Source: an uncultured Clostridia bacterium (GTDB lineage Bacteria > Bacillota > Clostridia > TANB77 > CAG-508). From it: a DNA stretch of 40,600 nt. The notes beneath the pieces were generated by a model, which was given only the letters and a program-made list of their open reading frames with translations, ran no database searches and was not told the origin of the DNA. How positions within the stretch are numbered: the first letter of the stretch is position 1; every line of letters starts with the position of its first letter. Made by a program: the position numbers and the translations under genes. Location of the stretch: the NCBI GenBank assembly GCA_944391785.1, contig CALXUX010000092.1, positions 1 to 40,600 of the forward strand. Reading direction: 5' to 3'. This document shows, one piece after another, positions 16,313 through 24,370 of this stretch.

Positions 16313-16882
16313 ACGTTATGTGAAAATTGTGGAAAAAGACAAGCAAATGTAAGATACACTGAAAGTATAAATGGAGTTACAAAAGAAATAAACTTGTGTG
16401 AAGAATGTAGCAGAAAACTTGGAATAACAAACAGTATGGATATGGACGTATTTTCAATGGATATACCAAGTTTCTTCGGAAGTTTTCTAGAAGATTTTGC
16501 AAATGATGGAATGATGCCAATGCTAGATAAAATGGCTCAAATTAGATGTAAATCTTGTAATTCTACATTTGATGATATAATAAAATCAGGAATGCTTGGA
16601 TGCCCAAACTGTTATGATACATTTGACTTTAAATTAGATCCAATATTAAAAAGAATACAAGGTGCAAATAGACATGTAGGAAGAATTGGTAAAATTTCAG
16701 ATAATGAAATAAAATATAAAGAAGAGCAAAATAAAGAAGAAACTAAAACCAAGGAAAATGCAAAAGATACAAAAATAACAGAACTTAAAAAATTACAAGA
16801 AGACTTAAAACAAGCAGTAAAAGAAGAAAGATATGAAGATGCTGCAAAAATTAGAGATGAAATAAAAAAATTAGAAAAATAA
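16313..16882 (+). CDS. mcsA: protein-arginine kinase activator McsA, apparent ACG start
   Basis: McsA activates the McsB kinase and is a zinc protein. Four CXXC pairs are visible if translation begins at 16313: CENC, CEEC, CKSC and CPNC. A C-terminal UVR motif (EDLKQAVKEERYEDAAKIRDE region) follows, giving 189 residues, near the family's usual length. No ATG, GTG or TTG gives this N-terminus. An ACG at 16313 lies nine bases after GGAG (16300-16303), exactly where Met of the usual M-L-C-E-N-C would be. The only nearby ATG (16318) is out of frame and stops at once. The first in-frame standard start is TTG at 16394, which would delete the first zinc knuckle. So ACG initiation, a mutation or a sequence error must be assumed. 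Confidence 0.85.
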   Translation, partial: TLCENCGKRQANVRYTESINGVTKEINLCEECSRKLGITNSMDMDVFSMDIPSFFGSFLEDFANDGMMPMLDKMAQIRCKSCNSTFDDIIKSGMLGCPNCYDTFDFKLDPILKRIQGANRHVGRIGKISDNEIKYKEEQNKEETKTKENAKDTKITELKKLQEDLKQAVKEERYEDAAKIRDEIKKLEK

Positions 16883-16914
16883 AAAAATTAGAAAAGTAAA
16901 AATGGAGGAAAGTT

Positions 16915-17928
16915 ATGAGTTGGTATATGCAAGGTGGAACAGATTCAGATGTAGCAATAAGTACAAGAGTTAGGCTTGCAAGGAATCTTGCGGGCTTCAA
17001 ATTTAATTTAAAAACAGAAGATGAAATACAAAAATTAGAGAAAAAAATAACATATAATCTTTATGCAATAGGATATGGACTTAAATTTTTCAAACTAAAA
17101 GATATGGATGATATAACAAAACTGAGCTTAGTAGAAAAAAATATAATAAGTCCTGAATTTGTATTAAATAAAAATGAAATAGGAAGTATATTAATAAATG
17201 ATGAAGAAAATATATGTATAATGATAAATGAAGAAGACCATATAAGATTGCAGGTATTCAGTAGTGGTTTAGATTTGGAAAACACACTCAATTTAGCAAT
17301 AGAAATAGATCAAAAACTAGAAAATATACTAGGTTATGCAACAAATAAAAAATATGGATATTTAACAACATATCCTAATAATTGTGGAACAGGACTTAAA
17401 GCATCTGTAATGCTACATGTTCCAAGCTTACTTGAAGCAGAAAATATCAATAAAATACTTTATACAATAAGTAATTTTGAATTAAATGTAAAAGGAGCAT
17501 TTGGAAAGGAAAATAAAATAGAAGGTGATATATTGCAAATATCTAATAAAAGGACTTTAGGAATTACTGAAAAAGAAATTGTAGAAAATATAAAAGTAAT
17601 TACACAAAAATTAATAGAGCAAGAAAGAAAAGCAAGAAAGATACTTGCAAAAGCAAATATAGACTTAGAAGATAAAATTTATAGAAGTTATGGAATACTT
17701 ACAAACTGCAAAAAAATATCACAAGAAGAAACAAATAAATTACTATCAAACATAAAACTTGGAACAGACCTTGGAATATTGCAAGAATTAACAGATGCAA
17801 AAATAAGAAAGTTATATTTATATACTAAACCTGCAAATATGCAAAAAAAGCTAGGAATGCAAATTAATAAAGCAGAAAGAGACATAAAAAGAGCAGAGAT
17901 TATAAAAGAAATTATAAAAGAAAAATAA
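16915..17928 (+). CDS. mcsB: protein-arginine kinase McsB
   Basis: A 337-residue ATP:guanido phosphotransferase-family kinase that phosphorylates arginine residues, marking proteins for ClpCP and inactivating CtsR. Motifs: STRVRLARNLAGF (about 17-29), the NEEDHIRLQ active-site block, GYLTTYPNNCGTGLKASVMLH (about 148-168) and RTLGITEKEIVENI. The C-terminal RDIKRA matches the phosphoarginine-binding RDxxRA element. In most McsB proteins the fourth motif reads LTSCPTNVGTG; here that cysteine position is Tyr153 and a cysteine appears at 157. Start ATG after GGAGG, operonic, 32 bases after mcsA. Confidence 0.95.
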   Translation: MSWYMQGGTDSDVAISTRVRLARNLAGFKFNLKTEDEIQKLEKKITYNLYAIGYGLKFFKLKDMDDITKLSLVEKNIISPEFVLNKNEIGSILINDEENICIMINEEDHIRLQVFSSGLDLENTLNLAIEIDQKLENILGYATNKKYGYLTTYPNNCGTGLKASVMLHVPSLLEAENINKILYTISNFELNVKGAFGKENKIEGDILQISNKRTLGITEKEIVENIKVITQKLIEQERKARKILAKANIDLEDKIYRSYGILTNCKKISQEETNKLLSNIKLGTDLGILQELTDAKIRKLYLYTKPANMQKKLGMQINKAERDIKRAEIIKEIIKEK

Positions 17929-17983
17929 AAGGTTTATAGATACCTACCCAAAATCTAAATTTATAAAAAAGGAGAGATAAACT

Positions 17984-20438
17984 ATGACATATAAATTCAC
18001 AAATAGCTGTAACAAAGCTTTAGAAATAGCAAGCAGTATTGCAATGGAATTAGGCCATAGCTACATAGGAACAGAACATCTACTATATGGTCTAATCGAA
18101 GAAGAAAATGGAGTTGCAAGCAAAGTACTACAAAACCAAGAAATAACATCAGAAAAGGTACTAGAAAAAATTGAAGAATTTGTTGGCAAAGAAGAGCCAG
18201 TAGACGAAATAATTGATTTTACTCCAAGAACAAAAAGAGTTATAGAAGTAGCATTTATAGAATCAAGAAAACTAGGATATAACTATATAGGAACAGAACA
18301 CCTTTTAATTGGAATATTAAGAGAAGGAGATAGTATAGCATCTAGAATTTTACTAAACTTAAATGTAAATATTCCAAGACTATATAACGAAATAATAAAA
18401 GTAATAAATGAAGGTGAGGAATATGCAAAGCAAGAAAATTCAAATGGAGGAACTAATAAAGAGCTAAGCGGAAGTTATAACCAAACTCCAACATTAAATC
18501 AATTCGGAGAAGATTTAACCAAAAAAGCTCAAAGCCGGAAAATTAGACCCAATAATTGGACGTAAAGAAGAAATACAAAGAGTAATACAAATACTTTCAA
18601 GAAGAACAAAAAATAACCCTTGTTTAATAGGAGAACCAGGTGTTGGAAAAACAGCAGTAGTAGAAGGTTTAGCACAAAAAATAGTTTCAGGAGATGTGCC
18701 AGAAATTTTAAAAAATAAAAGAGTAGTTACTTTAGATATATCAGGAATGGTTGCAGGAGCAAAATATAGAGGAGATTTTGAAGAAAGAATCAAAAAAGCA
18801 TTAAATGAAGTAAAAAAAGCAGGAGATATAATACTATTTATAGATGAAATTCATACAATAGTAGGAGCAGGAGCAGCAGAAGGAGCAATAGATGCAGCAA
18901 ATATTTTAAAACCACTTTTAGCAAGAGGAGAAATACAACTTGTTGGAGCAACTACATTAAATGAATATCGTAAATATATTGAAAAAGATTCTGCTTTAGA
19001 GAGAAGATTTAGCCCAGTAACAGTAAATGAACCATCTGAAAGTGATACAATTAAAATTTTAAAAGGAATAAGAGATAAATACGAAGCACATCACAATGTA
19101 AAAATTACAGATGAAGCAATAGAAGCTGCTGTAAAATTATCTGTAAGATATATAAATGATAGATTTTTACCAGATAAAGCAATAGATTTAATAGATGAAG
19201 CAGCATCACGTGCAAGACTAAAAGCATATACAGAACCAGAAAATTTAAAAGTATTACAAGAAAAAATAGAAGCAAAACAAAAAGATAAAGAAGAAGCAGT
19301 AAGAAAACAAAAATTTGAAGAAGCGGCAGCATTAAGAGATGAAGAAAAAGCACTAAAAGAAAAATACGAAAAAGAAGAGCAAAAATGGAAAAACAAAAAT
19401 ACTAAATCTGTAACAAATATTACAGAAGAAAACATAGCAGAAGTAATAAGTAGCCAAACAGGTATACCTGCTAAAAAAATAACACAAAATGAAACAGAAA
19501 AACTAAGAAATCTAGAAAAAATTCTTCAAAAAAGAGTAGTAGGGCAAAAAGAGGCAGTAGAAGCTGTTGCAAAAGCAATAAGAAGAGGTAGAGTAGGCTT
19601 AAAAGATCCAAGAAGACCAATAGGTTCATTCCTATTTTTAGGGCCAACAGGAGTTGGAAAAACAGAACTTTCAAAAGCACTTGCTGAAAGCTTATTTGGA
19701 GACGAAAATGCAATGGTACGTATAGACATGTCAGAATATATGGAACCACATTCAGTATCTAAATTAATAGGTTCACCTCCAGGATATGTAGGTTTTGACG
19801 AAGGTGGTCAACTAACAGAAAAAATAAGAAGAAAACCATATTCTGTAATATTATTTGACGAAATAGAAAAAGCCCACCCAGATGTAATGAATATGCTACT
19901 ACAAATATTAGAAGATGGAAGGCTAACAGATAGCCAAGGAAGAACTGTAAACTTTAAAAATACTGTAATAATTATGACATCAAACTTAGGTGCAAGAATA
20001 ATTACAGACAAAAAAGCATTAGGTTTCTCAAATAAAGAAGAAGAAAAAGATACAGAAAAACAATATCAAGAAACCAAAAAAGAAGTTATGGATGTTGTAA
20101 AAAAAGAATTAAGACCAGAATTTATAAATCGTATTGACGAAATAATAGTGTTCCATAAATTAAGTGAAGATGATATCGGAAAAATTGTAGATCTTATGCT
20201 AAAAGAAGTTATAAATAGGCTAAAAGAACAAAAAATAGAAGTAGAGTTTACAGATGATGTTAAAAAATTAATAACAGAAAAAGGAATAGACAAAAACTTT
20301 GGTGCAAGACCACTTAGAAGAACAATCCAAAACTTAGTAGAAGATAGCTTAGCAGAAGAAATTTTGGATGGTAATTTGAAGAAAAATAAGAAGACAAAAA
20401 TTGGGGTTGAGGATAATAAAGTTGTTGTATTAAAATAG
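17984..20438 (+). CDS. clpC: ClpC ATPase, +1 shift at an in-frame CGG codon
   Basis: An AAA+ unfoldase that feeds ClpP and works with McsB-marked substrates. The N-domain has two Clp repeats (about 1-145; [10 protein letters not shown] and [10 protein letters not shown]). D1 has Walker A GEPGVGKT near 215 and [17 protein letters not shown]-type coiled segment follows near 420-470, and D2 has [14 protein letters not shown] near 552 and [12 protein letters not shown]. The reading frame changes once. The first frame ends at 18565 in nonsense ([10 protein letters not shown]). Skipping the C of the in-frame CGG at 18536 gives [17 protein letters not shown], the normal linker, then the complete D1 and D2. 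Read this way the protein has 817 residues, the usual length. Without the shift only the N-domain would be made. Last gene of the operon. Confidence 0.92.
18533..18539 (+). other. +1 frameshift site AGC-C-GGA in clpC
   Basis: Zero frame is CAA AGC CGG AAA and leads to a stop at 18565. Skipping the C at 18536 gives CAA AGC GGA AAA TTA GAC (Q-S-G-K-L-D), the conserved linker into D1. Confidence 0.75.
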
Positions 20439-20477
20439 ATAAACTTTTAATGTTATAGCTCAGCAGAAGATAAAATG

Positions 20478-20506
20478 GCATAGTAAAAATTAATATTTTA
20501 CTATGC
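20478..20506 (+). terminator. hairpin after clpC, possible terminator
   Basis: GCATAGTAAAA (20478-20488) pairs perfectly with TTTTACTATGC (20496-20506), loop of seven. No clear T-run follows, so termination would be weak. Confidence 0.5.
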
Positions 20507-20547
20507 TATAATTATCTATTTAATAAAAGTTATAAAAATTAGCAGTA

Positions 20548-20624
20548 AGTTACAATTCACGGCTTAAAACAGATAGCCCTCTAAGGCTACTCTACATTTA
20601 AAAATTATGGCTGTGAATGTAGCA
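20548..20624 (+). repeat. dispersed intergenic repeat, copy 3
   Basis: Begins AGTTACAATTCACGGCTTAA and ends ATGGCTGTGAATGTAGCA, an imperfect inverted copy of its head. An inner TAGCC/GGCTA hairpin is also present. It lies between clpC and the phoH promoter. Confidence 0.6.
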
Positions 20625-20649
20625 ACAGTAAACATAATATTGAATAAAA

Positions 20650-20697
20650 AGCAAATTTTACTTGAAATTTGCTACTCATAGTGATATACTATAGTAG
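20650..20697 (+). promoter_or_regulatory. phoH promoter with two overlapping inverted repeats
   Basis: The promoter is TTGAAA (20662-20667), 17 bases, TATACT (20685-20690). AGCAAATTT and AAATTTGCT (about 20650-20673) are 9-bp inverted arms around the -35. CTACTCATAGT and ACTATAGTAG (about 20672-20697) form an imperfect palindrome over the -10. Both look like operators. Confidence 0.65.
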
Positions 20698-20759
20698 TAA
20701 CTTATAAATAATAGTCAAAATACTAGAATTATTATTCTAGAAAAAAAGGAGAGTTTAAT

Positions 20760-22112
20760 ATGAGAAAAACATTTGTACTCCGGACAGAAGCAACACTTGC
20801 ATCAGAAGATTCAAGCATGAGATTTGGTAATGACAATACAATTGTTATTCCAATGGCAATCTTGGAAAATCTATACAGGTATAAAGGACTTCCGGAAAAG
20901 CAAAGAATGGCAACAAGATTTATGGAATATATTGGTAATATACCCATGGAGGAACTACTTTCCAAAAAAGGATATCAGCAAAAAAATGGAAGTTATTTGA
21001 GAGCTGTTGATAATGCTAAATTAGACTCTAAAGTAGATAATTGCCAAAATATCTCACAATTAGATAAAAGAGTTTACCAAGTATGTTTGGATTTACAAAG
21101 AGAAGGAGAAAAGATTATTTTAATTTCTCAAAATCCAGTTATAAGGCTGAAAGCAAAAGAACTTGGAATAAACTCAGAGCCATTTAAAGATGAGATATTT
21201 CCAAAGCCCAAAGATCAATATAAGGGATATATTGATGTAATCACATCAAACGATACAATAGATAAACTATATAAGAATAAGTCAATTGATGTGACAGAAA
21301 TATATAATTATAATGATTTTACTTGGTATGAAAATCTATTTGTAAAAATGAAAGCAGAGTCAAGCTGGGGATTAGGAAGATATACTAATGGAAAAATAGT
21401 TCCATTAAAGTATAGTAATAAGATTCCAGGAAACAACAAATCCTTAAATGTTGAGCAAACAATGCTGTGGGAATGTTTACTTGCACCAGCGGATATTGCA
21501 CCTCTTGTTGTAGTAAAGGGTGCAGCAGGCACAGGAAAAACATATTGTGCACTTGTAACGGCACTTGAAAATCTTGCAAGATATGGTTCGAATGATGTAT
21601 ATAACCAATTATTAATAGCTGCTCCAATTGTAACACTTGATGATGAAAAAATTGGTTATCTGCCAGGAGAAAAGGAAAATAAAGTAGGACCATATTTAGG
21701 AGGAATAAAAGATAATTTAAGAGGAATGTTTCAAACAAAGAAACCTACTGTAAAAAACAGTGACATAGAGGATTCAATAAATTTTTTGTTTGATGAAAAA
21801 TTTATCGAAATTCAACCGATTGGATTTTTAAGAGGTCGTACAATACCTAATACAATTTTTATTATTGATGAGGTGCAAAATATTTCACCTAGTGTAATAA
21901 AAGATATTGTAACAAGGGCTGCCAAAGGATCAAAGTTTATCTTTTTAGGCGATCCGAATCAAGTAAACAATGTAAACTTAAATTCAAGATATAATGGACT
22001 TGTATATCTTTCAGAAAAAATGAAAGGACAAAAACTTTGTTGGCAAGTCACTTTAAGCAGTGAAAAATCTGTAAGAGGCGATTTGGCACAAGTAGGTCTT
22101 AGTATCTTATAA
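20760..22112 (+). CDS. PhoH-family ATPase with degenerate PIN domain
   Basis: A 450-residue protein combining an N-terminal PIN-like domain with a C-terminal PhoH ATPase. The ATPase has Walker A KGAAGTGKTYCAL (near 260) and IFIIDEVQNISPSVIKDIVTRA plus FLGDPNQV. In the PIN part the first acidic residue, normally the D of VLDTN, is replaced by the residue encoded by CGG at codon 8 (VLxTEATL). The later Asp is Asn in LISQNPVIRLKAKELG, so RNase activity is doubtful. Start ATG after AAAAGGAGAG. A CGG at 20781 would, if skipped by +1, lead to a TGA at 20818-20820 overlapping an in-frame ATG (20817). It is less A-biased than its neighbours and may be transferred. Confidence 0.85.
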   Translation: MRKTFVLRTEATLASEDSSMRFGNDNTIVIPMAILENLYRYKGLPEKQRMATRFMEYIGNIPMEELLSKKGYQQKNGSYLRAVDNAKLDSKVDNCQNISQLDKRVYQVCLDLQREGEKIILISQNPVIRLKAKELGINSEPFKDEIFPKPKDQYKGYIDVITSNDTIDKLYKNKSIDVTEIYNYNDFTWYENLFVKMKAESSWGLGRYTNGKIVPLKYSNKIPGNNKSLNVEQTMLWECLLAPADIAPLVVVKGAAGTGKTYCALVTALENLARYGSNDVYNQLLIAAPIVTLDDEKIGYLPGEKENKVGPYLGGIKDNLRGMFQTKKPTVKNSDIEDSINFLFDEKFIEIQPIGFLRGRTIPNTIFIIDEVQNISPSVIKDIVTRAAKGSKFIFLGDPNQVNNVNLNSRYNGLVYLSEKMKGQKLCWQVTLSSEKSVRGDLAQVGLSIL

Positions 22113-22151
22113 TTTTAAAAAATTTATGTAAAAACTTTTAAATTAAACTCT

Positions 22152-22184
22152 AAAAACTGCCTATGAAGTTTATAGGCAGTTTTT
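22152..22184 (+). terminator. rho-independent terminator after phoH
   Basis: AAAAACTGCCTAT and ATAGGCAGTTTTT pair perfectly over 13 bp, 7-nt loop, ending in a T-run. Confidence 0.9.
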
Positions 22185-22207
22185 CTAATGAAAATCTTAT
22201 AGAAATA

Positions 22208-22236
22208 TTGCAGAAAAATGTCGAATATAGTATAAT
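22208..22236 (+). promoter_or_regulatory. sigma-A promoter of the 22266 gene
   Basis: TTGCAG (22208-22213), 17 bases, TATAAT (22231-22236), 29 bases before the start codon. Confidence 0.75.
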
Positions 22237-22265
22237 CAAAACATAAAGAAATAGGGGGGATTAAA

Positions 22266-23190
22266 ATGAGTGAAAATCTAAACAAAGAAAAAGAAATAAA
22301 AAAAGAAGAAAAGAAAGAAGATAAAAAAATAACAGAAAAAACAAATGCAGTAAACCAAGAAAACAAAAATCAAGAAAACAATAAAGAAACTACCCAAAAA
22401 AATGAAAAAGAAGGAAGTAAAGAAAACACAAAAATAGAAAATGCAAACACAAAAATAGAAACAGAAAAACAAAAACCAGATGAAAAAGAAGAAAAAAAAT
22501 TTGATCTTGTAAAAAATCAAGTAAAACAAGATACAAAAAATAAAGAAAAATCAAAAACAAATAAAAATGCAGAAAAAGTAAAAAAAGAAATTCAAGCAAA
22601 AGATTCTAAAAAACAAAAAGGAATACTAGGCAGAGTAATATTATTATTAATTATATTAATATTTATAATTGTACTAATTTATTTTATAATGCCAACCCCT
22701 GAAAAATCAATAAATGGCATGTTTCAAAGTTTAAAAGATGGAGAATTTCGGAAAAGTAAATGAATACACAAATTATGACCAATTAAGAAAAATATCAGAA
22801 GAAAACGAAAGCAACATAATGTCAAATGAATCAGAAGAAAATCAAAAATTACTTTACGAAGCATTAGAATGGAATATACAATCAATAACCGTAGGAGAAG
22901 ATGTAGCAACAGCAGTTGTAGAAGTAACAAATAAAGACTTTAATGAAATAGTAACAAGTTATATGGAAAAAGTATTCCAAGAATGGTTTTTACAAGGAAA
23001 TTTAGATGAAGCAAAAGCTCAAGAATATTTTATTGAAGAATTAAAATCACAAGATATTCCTTCAAAAACTCAAGAAGCAAATATAACTTTGCAAAAAGAA
23101 AATGGAAAATGGAAAGTAAAAGTAGATTCTAATTTAAGAAAAGCAATATATCCAGGTTTAGTAGAATTTGTAGAAAGTATAGATAATTAA
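22266..23190 (+). CDS. membrane-anchored protein with charged head, +1 shift at a CGG codon
   Basis: Not recognised at gene level. Residues 1-117 are low-complexity Lys/Glu/Asn. One transmembrane segment follows (about 121-143), and then an extracytoplasmic alpha/beta domain of the DUF4878/NTF2-like type that opens TPEKSINGMFQSLKDGEF. The zero frame stops at 22763 as FRKSK. Skipping the C of the in-frame CGG at 22749 continues as EFGKVNEYTNYDQL to 23190, giving 307 residues. The second part includes a WNIQSITVGEDVATAVVEVTNKDF strand pair and a final KENGKWKVKVDSNLR segment, typical of such domains. Translation of both halves in sequence gives a coherent domain. Start ATG after AGGGGGG, with its own promoter and terminator. 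Confidence 0.75.
22746..22752 (+). other. +1 frameshift site TTT-C-GGA in the 22266 gene
   Basis: Zero frame is GAA TTT CGG AAA AGT AAA TGA. Skipping the C at 22749 gives GAA TTT GGA AAA GTA AAT. Here the P-site tRNA-Phe could slip from TTT to TTC, keeping good pairing. A GGAG sequence lies five bases upstream of the CGG. Confidence 0.7.
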
Positions 23191-23202
23191 ATAGTAAAAA
23201 TA

Positions 23203-23240
23203 AATATTGGAGACGTAAAATAAAAAGCGTCTCCAATATT
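23203..23240. terminator. bidirectional terminator between the 22266 gene and ytxC
   Basis: AATATTGGAGACG (23203-23215) with CGTCTCCAATATT (23228-23240), perfect 13 bp, 12-nt loop, between convergent genes. Confidence 0.85.
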
Positions 23241-23252
23241 AAATACCGACCT

Positions 23253-24110
23253 TTAATACCGATCTTCAATATTTACCTTTTTATATAATTTGCAAATATT
23301 ACAATCAGTACATATCTTAACTCTATTTTCAAATATCAAATTAATAGTAGTAAGAAATTCATCTACATAATTATCTATAATATGAATATAAATTTCTTTT
23401 GGAAGCAAATTTAATAAAGTATTTAAAATGAAATCATTTGTTGAAAAAGAAATATCTGATAGATATTTTACTCTTGATAAATCATCTGTAATATTTATAA
23501 TATTTTTATTTTCATCAAGTAAAATAGGATTATCTTTAATATATATTAGATGAACAGTATTGCAATTTGGTTTTTGAGAATTTATATATAATTTAAGTAG
23601 AGAAATAAATTCTAAATATTCTTTTTCAAACATATACATATTTACAGCTTCATCAATAATATTTTCAAGAATTGAAAAATATTTAGGTAATCTAAAATTA
23701 ACAAAACCTGATAATACTAGATTTTTATGTGTAGTTAAATAATCAGAAAAGCTATTACATAAATATTCAAGTTTTTGTTCAAAATAATCAGAGAAATCTT
23801 CAGAAGATATATCTAGGCATAAATCTAGAATTTTACGTCTTTCTATACTATCAAAATAAAAATAATTTTTAAAAATTAAATTTTTCAAAATTTTTTCTTC
23901 CATTTTCTCTAAAACTAAACAAGATAAAATAGAAGAAATTTCAGAGATAAATTTAAAATCATCTTTTCCTGTATAATGTATTATTACATTTTTATAGTTT
24001 TTAAATTTATTGCTTGAAAAACAGATATTATCAATATTAATAGTTTTAAATTCGTTTAATAAATAATCTAGTAAGCCAGATATATTTGTTTTAATACATA
24101 TTGATTTCAT
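23253..24110 (-). CDS. ytxC: putative sporulation protein YtxC
   Basis: A 285-residue soluble protein of the YtxC family of sporulation-associated proteins found in spore-forming Firmicutes; the biochemical role is unknown. Family features are the length, the L-P-K-Y-F-SILENIIDEAVNMYMFEKEYLEF-type helical core (about 155-178), and a C-terminal NRVKICTDCNICKLYKK with the conserved cysteines. Start ATG after AGGAG, about ten bases upstream, minus strand. The last codons read GAT CGG TAT TAA (CGG at 23261-23259). Skipping C at this and at a following CGG (23248-23246) would give D-G-I-K-G-G-I and a stop at 23239. Confidence 0.8.
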   Translation of the reverse strand: MKSICIKTNISGLLDYLLNEFKTINIDNICFSSNKFKNYKNVIIHYTGKDDFKFISEISSILSCLVLEKMEEKILKNLIFKNYFYFDSIERRKILDLCLDISSEDFSDYFEQKLEYLCNSFSDYLTTHKNLVLSGFVNFRLPKYFSILENIIDEAVNMYMFEKEYLEFISLLKLYINSQKPNCNTVHLIYIKDNPILLDENKNIINITDDLSRVKYLSDISFSTNDFILNTLLNLLPKEIYIHIIDNYVDEFLTTINLIFENRVKICTDCNICKLYKKVNIEDRY

Positions 24111-24199
24111 TACAAAAATCTCCTCTCCATACTAGTATCTACTAAACTAATCAAAGTTATACATTATAATATGCGTAAATTATAAAAACGTCCCTTTAA

Positions 24200-24266
24200 A
24201 GTTAGAATTCACAGCTTAAAATCAGTTAGATAAGTAAAGGTAATATCTAGTTGCAATTTATGATCT
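24200..24266 (+). repeat. dispersed intergenic repeat, copy 4
   Basis: Begins AGTTAGAATTCACAGCTTAA, a slightly diverged copy of the heads at 891, 12063 and 20548, and ends AGTTGCAATTTATGATCT, which resembles its own head in direct orientation. It lies between the divergently transcribed ytxC and rluD-type genes. Confidence 0.45.
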
Positions 24267-24370
24267 AAAAAATGCAAATTGCATAAATATGTATAGTTTA
24301 AAATCTTTAGTTAGTTTATTCTTGAAAATATCCTAAAATTAATTTATAATATAAACGAAGTGAGGATAAA

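Noticed and set aside
16394..16882. McsA starting at TTG 16394
   Set aside because: It would remove the first zinc knuckle (CENC), which is clearly encoded upstream in the same frame, and it has no ribosome site.
18521..18527. A-AAA-AAG as a -1 slippery site in clpC
   Set aside because: The shift needed to restore ClpC is +1, and it must take place between 18530 and 18537, not -1 at this heptamer.
18515..19435. Antisense open frames in clpC, tsf and der
   Set aside because: Long antisense frames are common opposite A-rich coding strands. None has a ribosome site or recognisable protein, and they lie wholly inside well-identified genes.
9895..22751. CGG reassigned to another amino acid (Trp or Gln, as known in some bacteria)
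   Set aside because: Reassignment would keep the frame, but in these three genes the frame itself changes at CGG. Reassignment could still apply to the phoH and 29957 sites.
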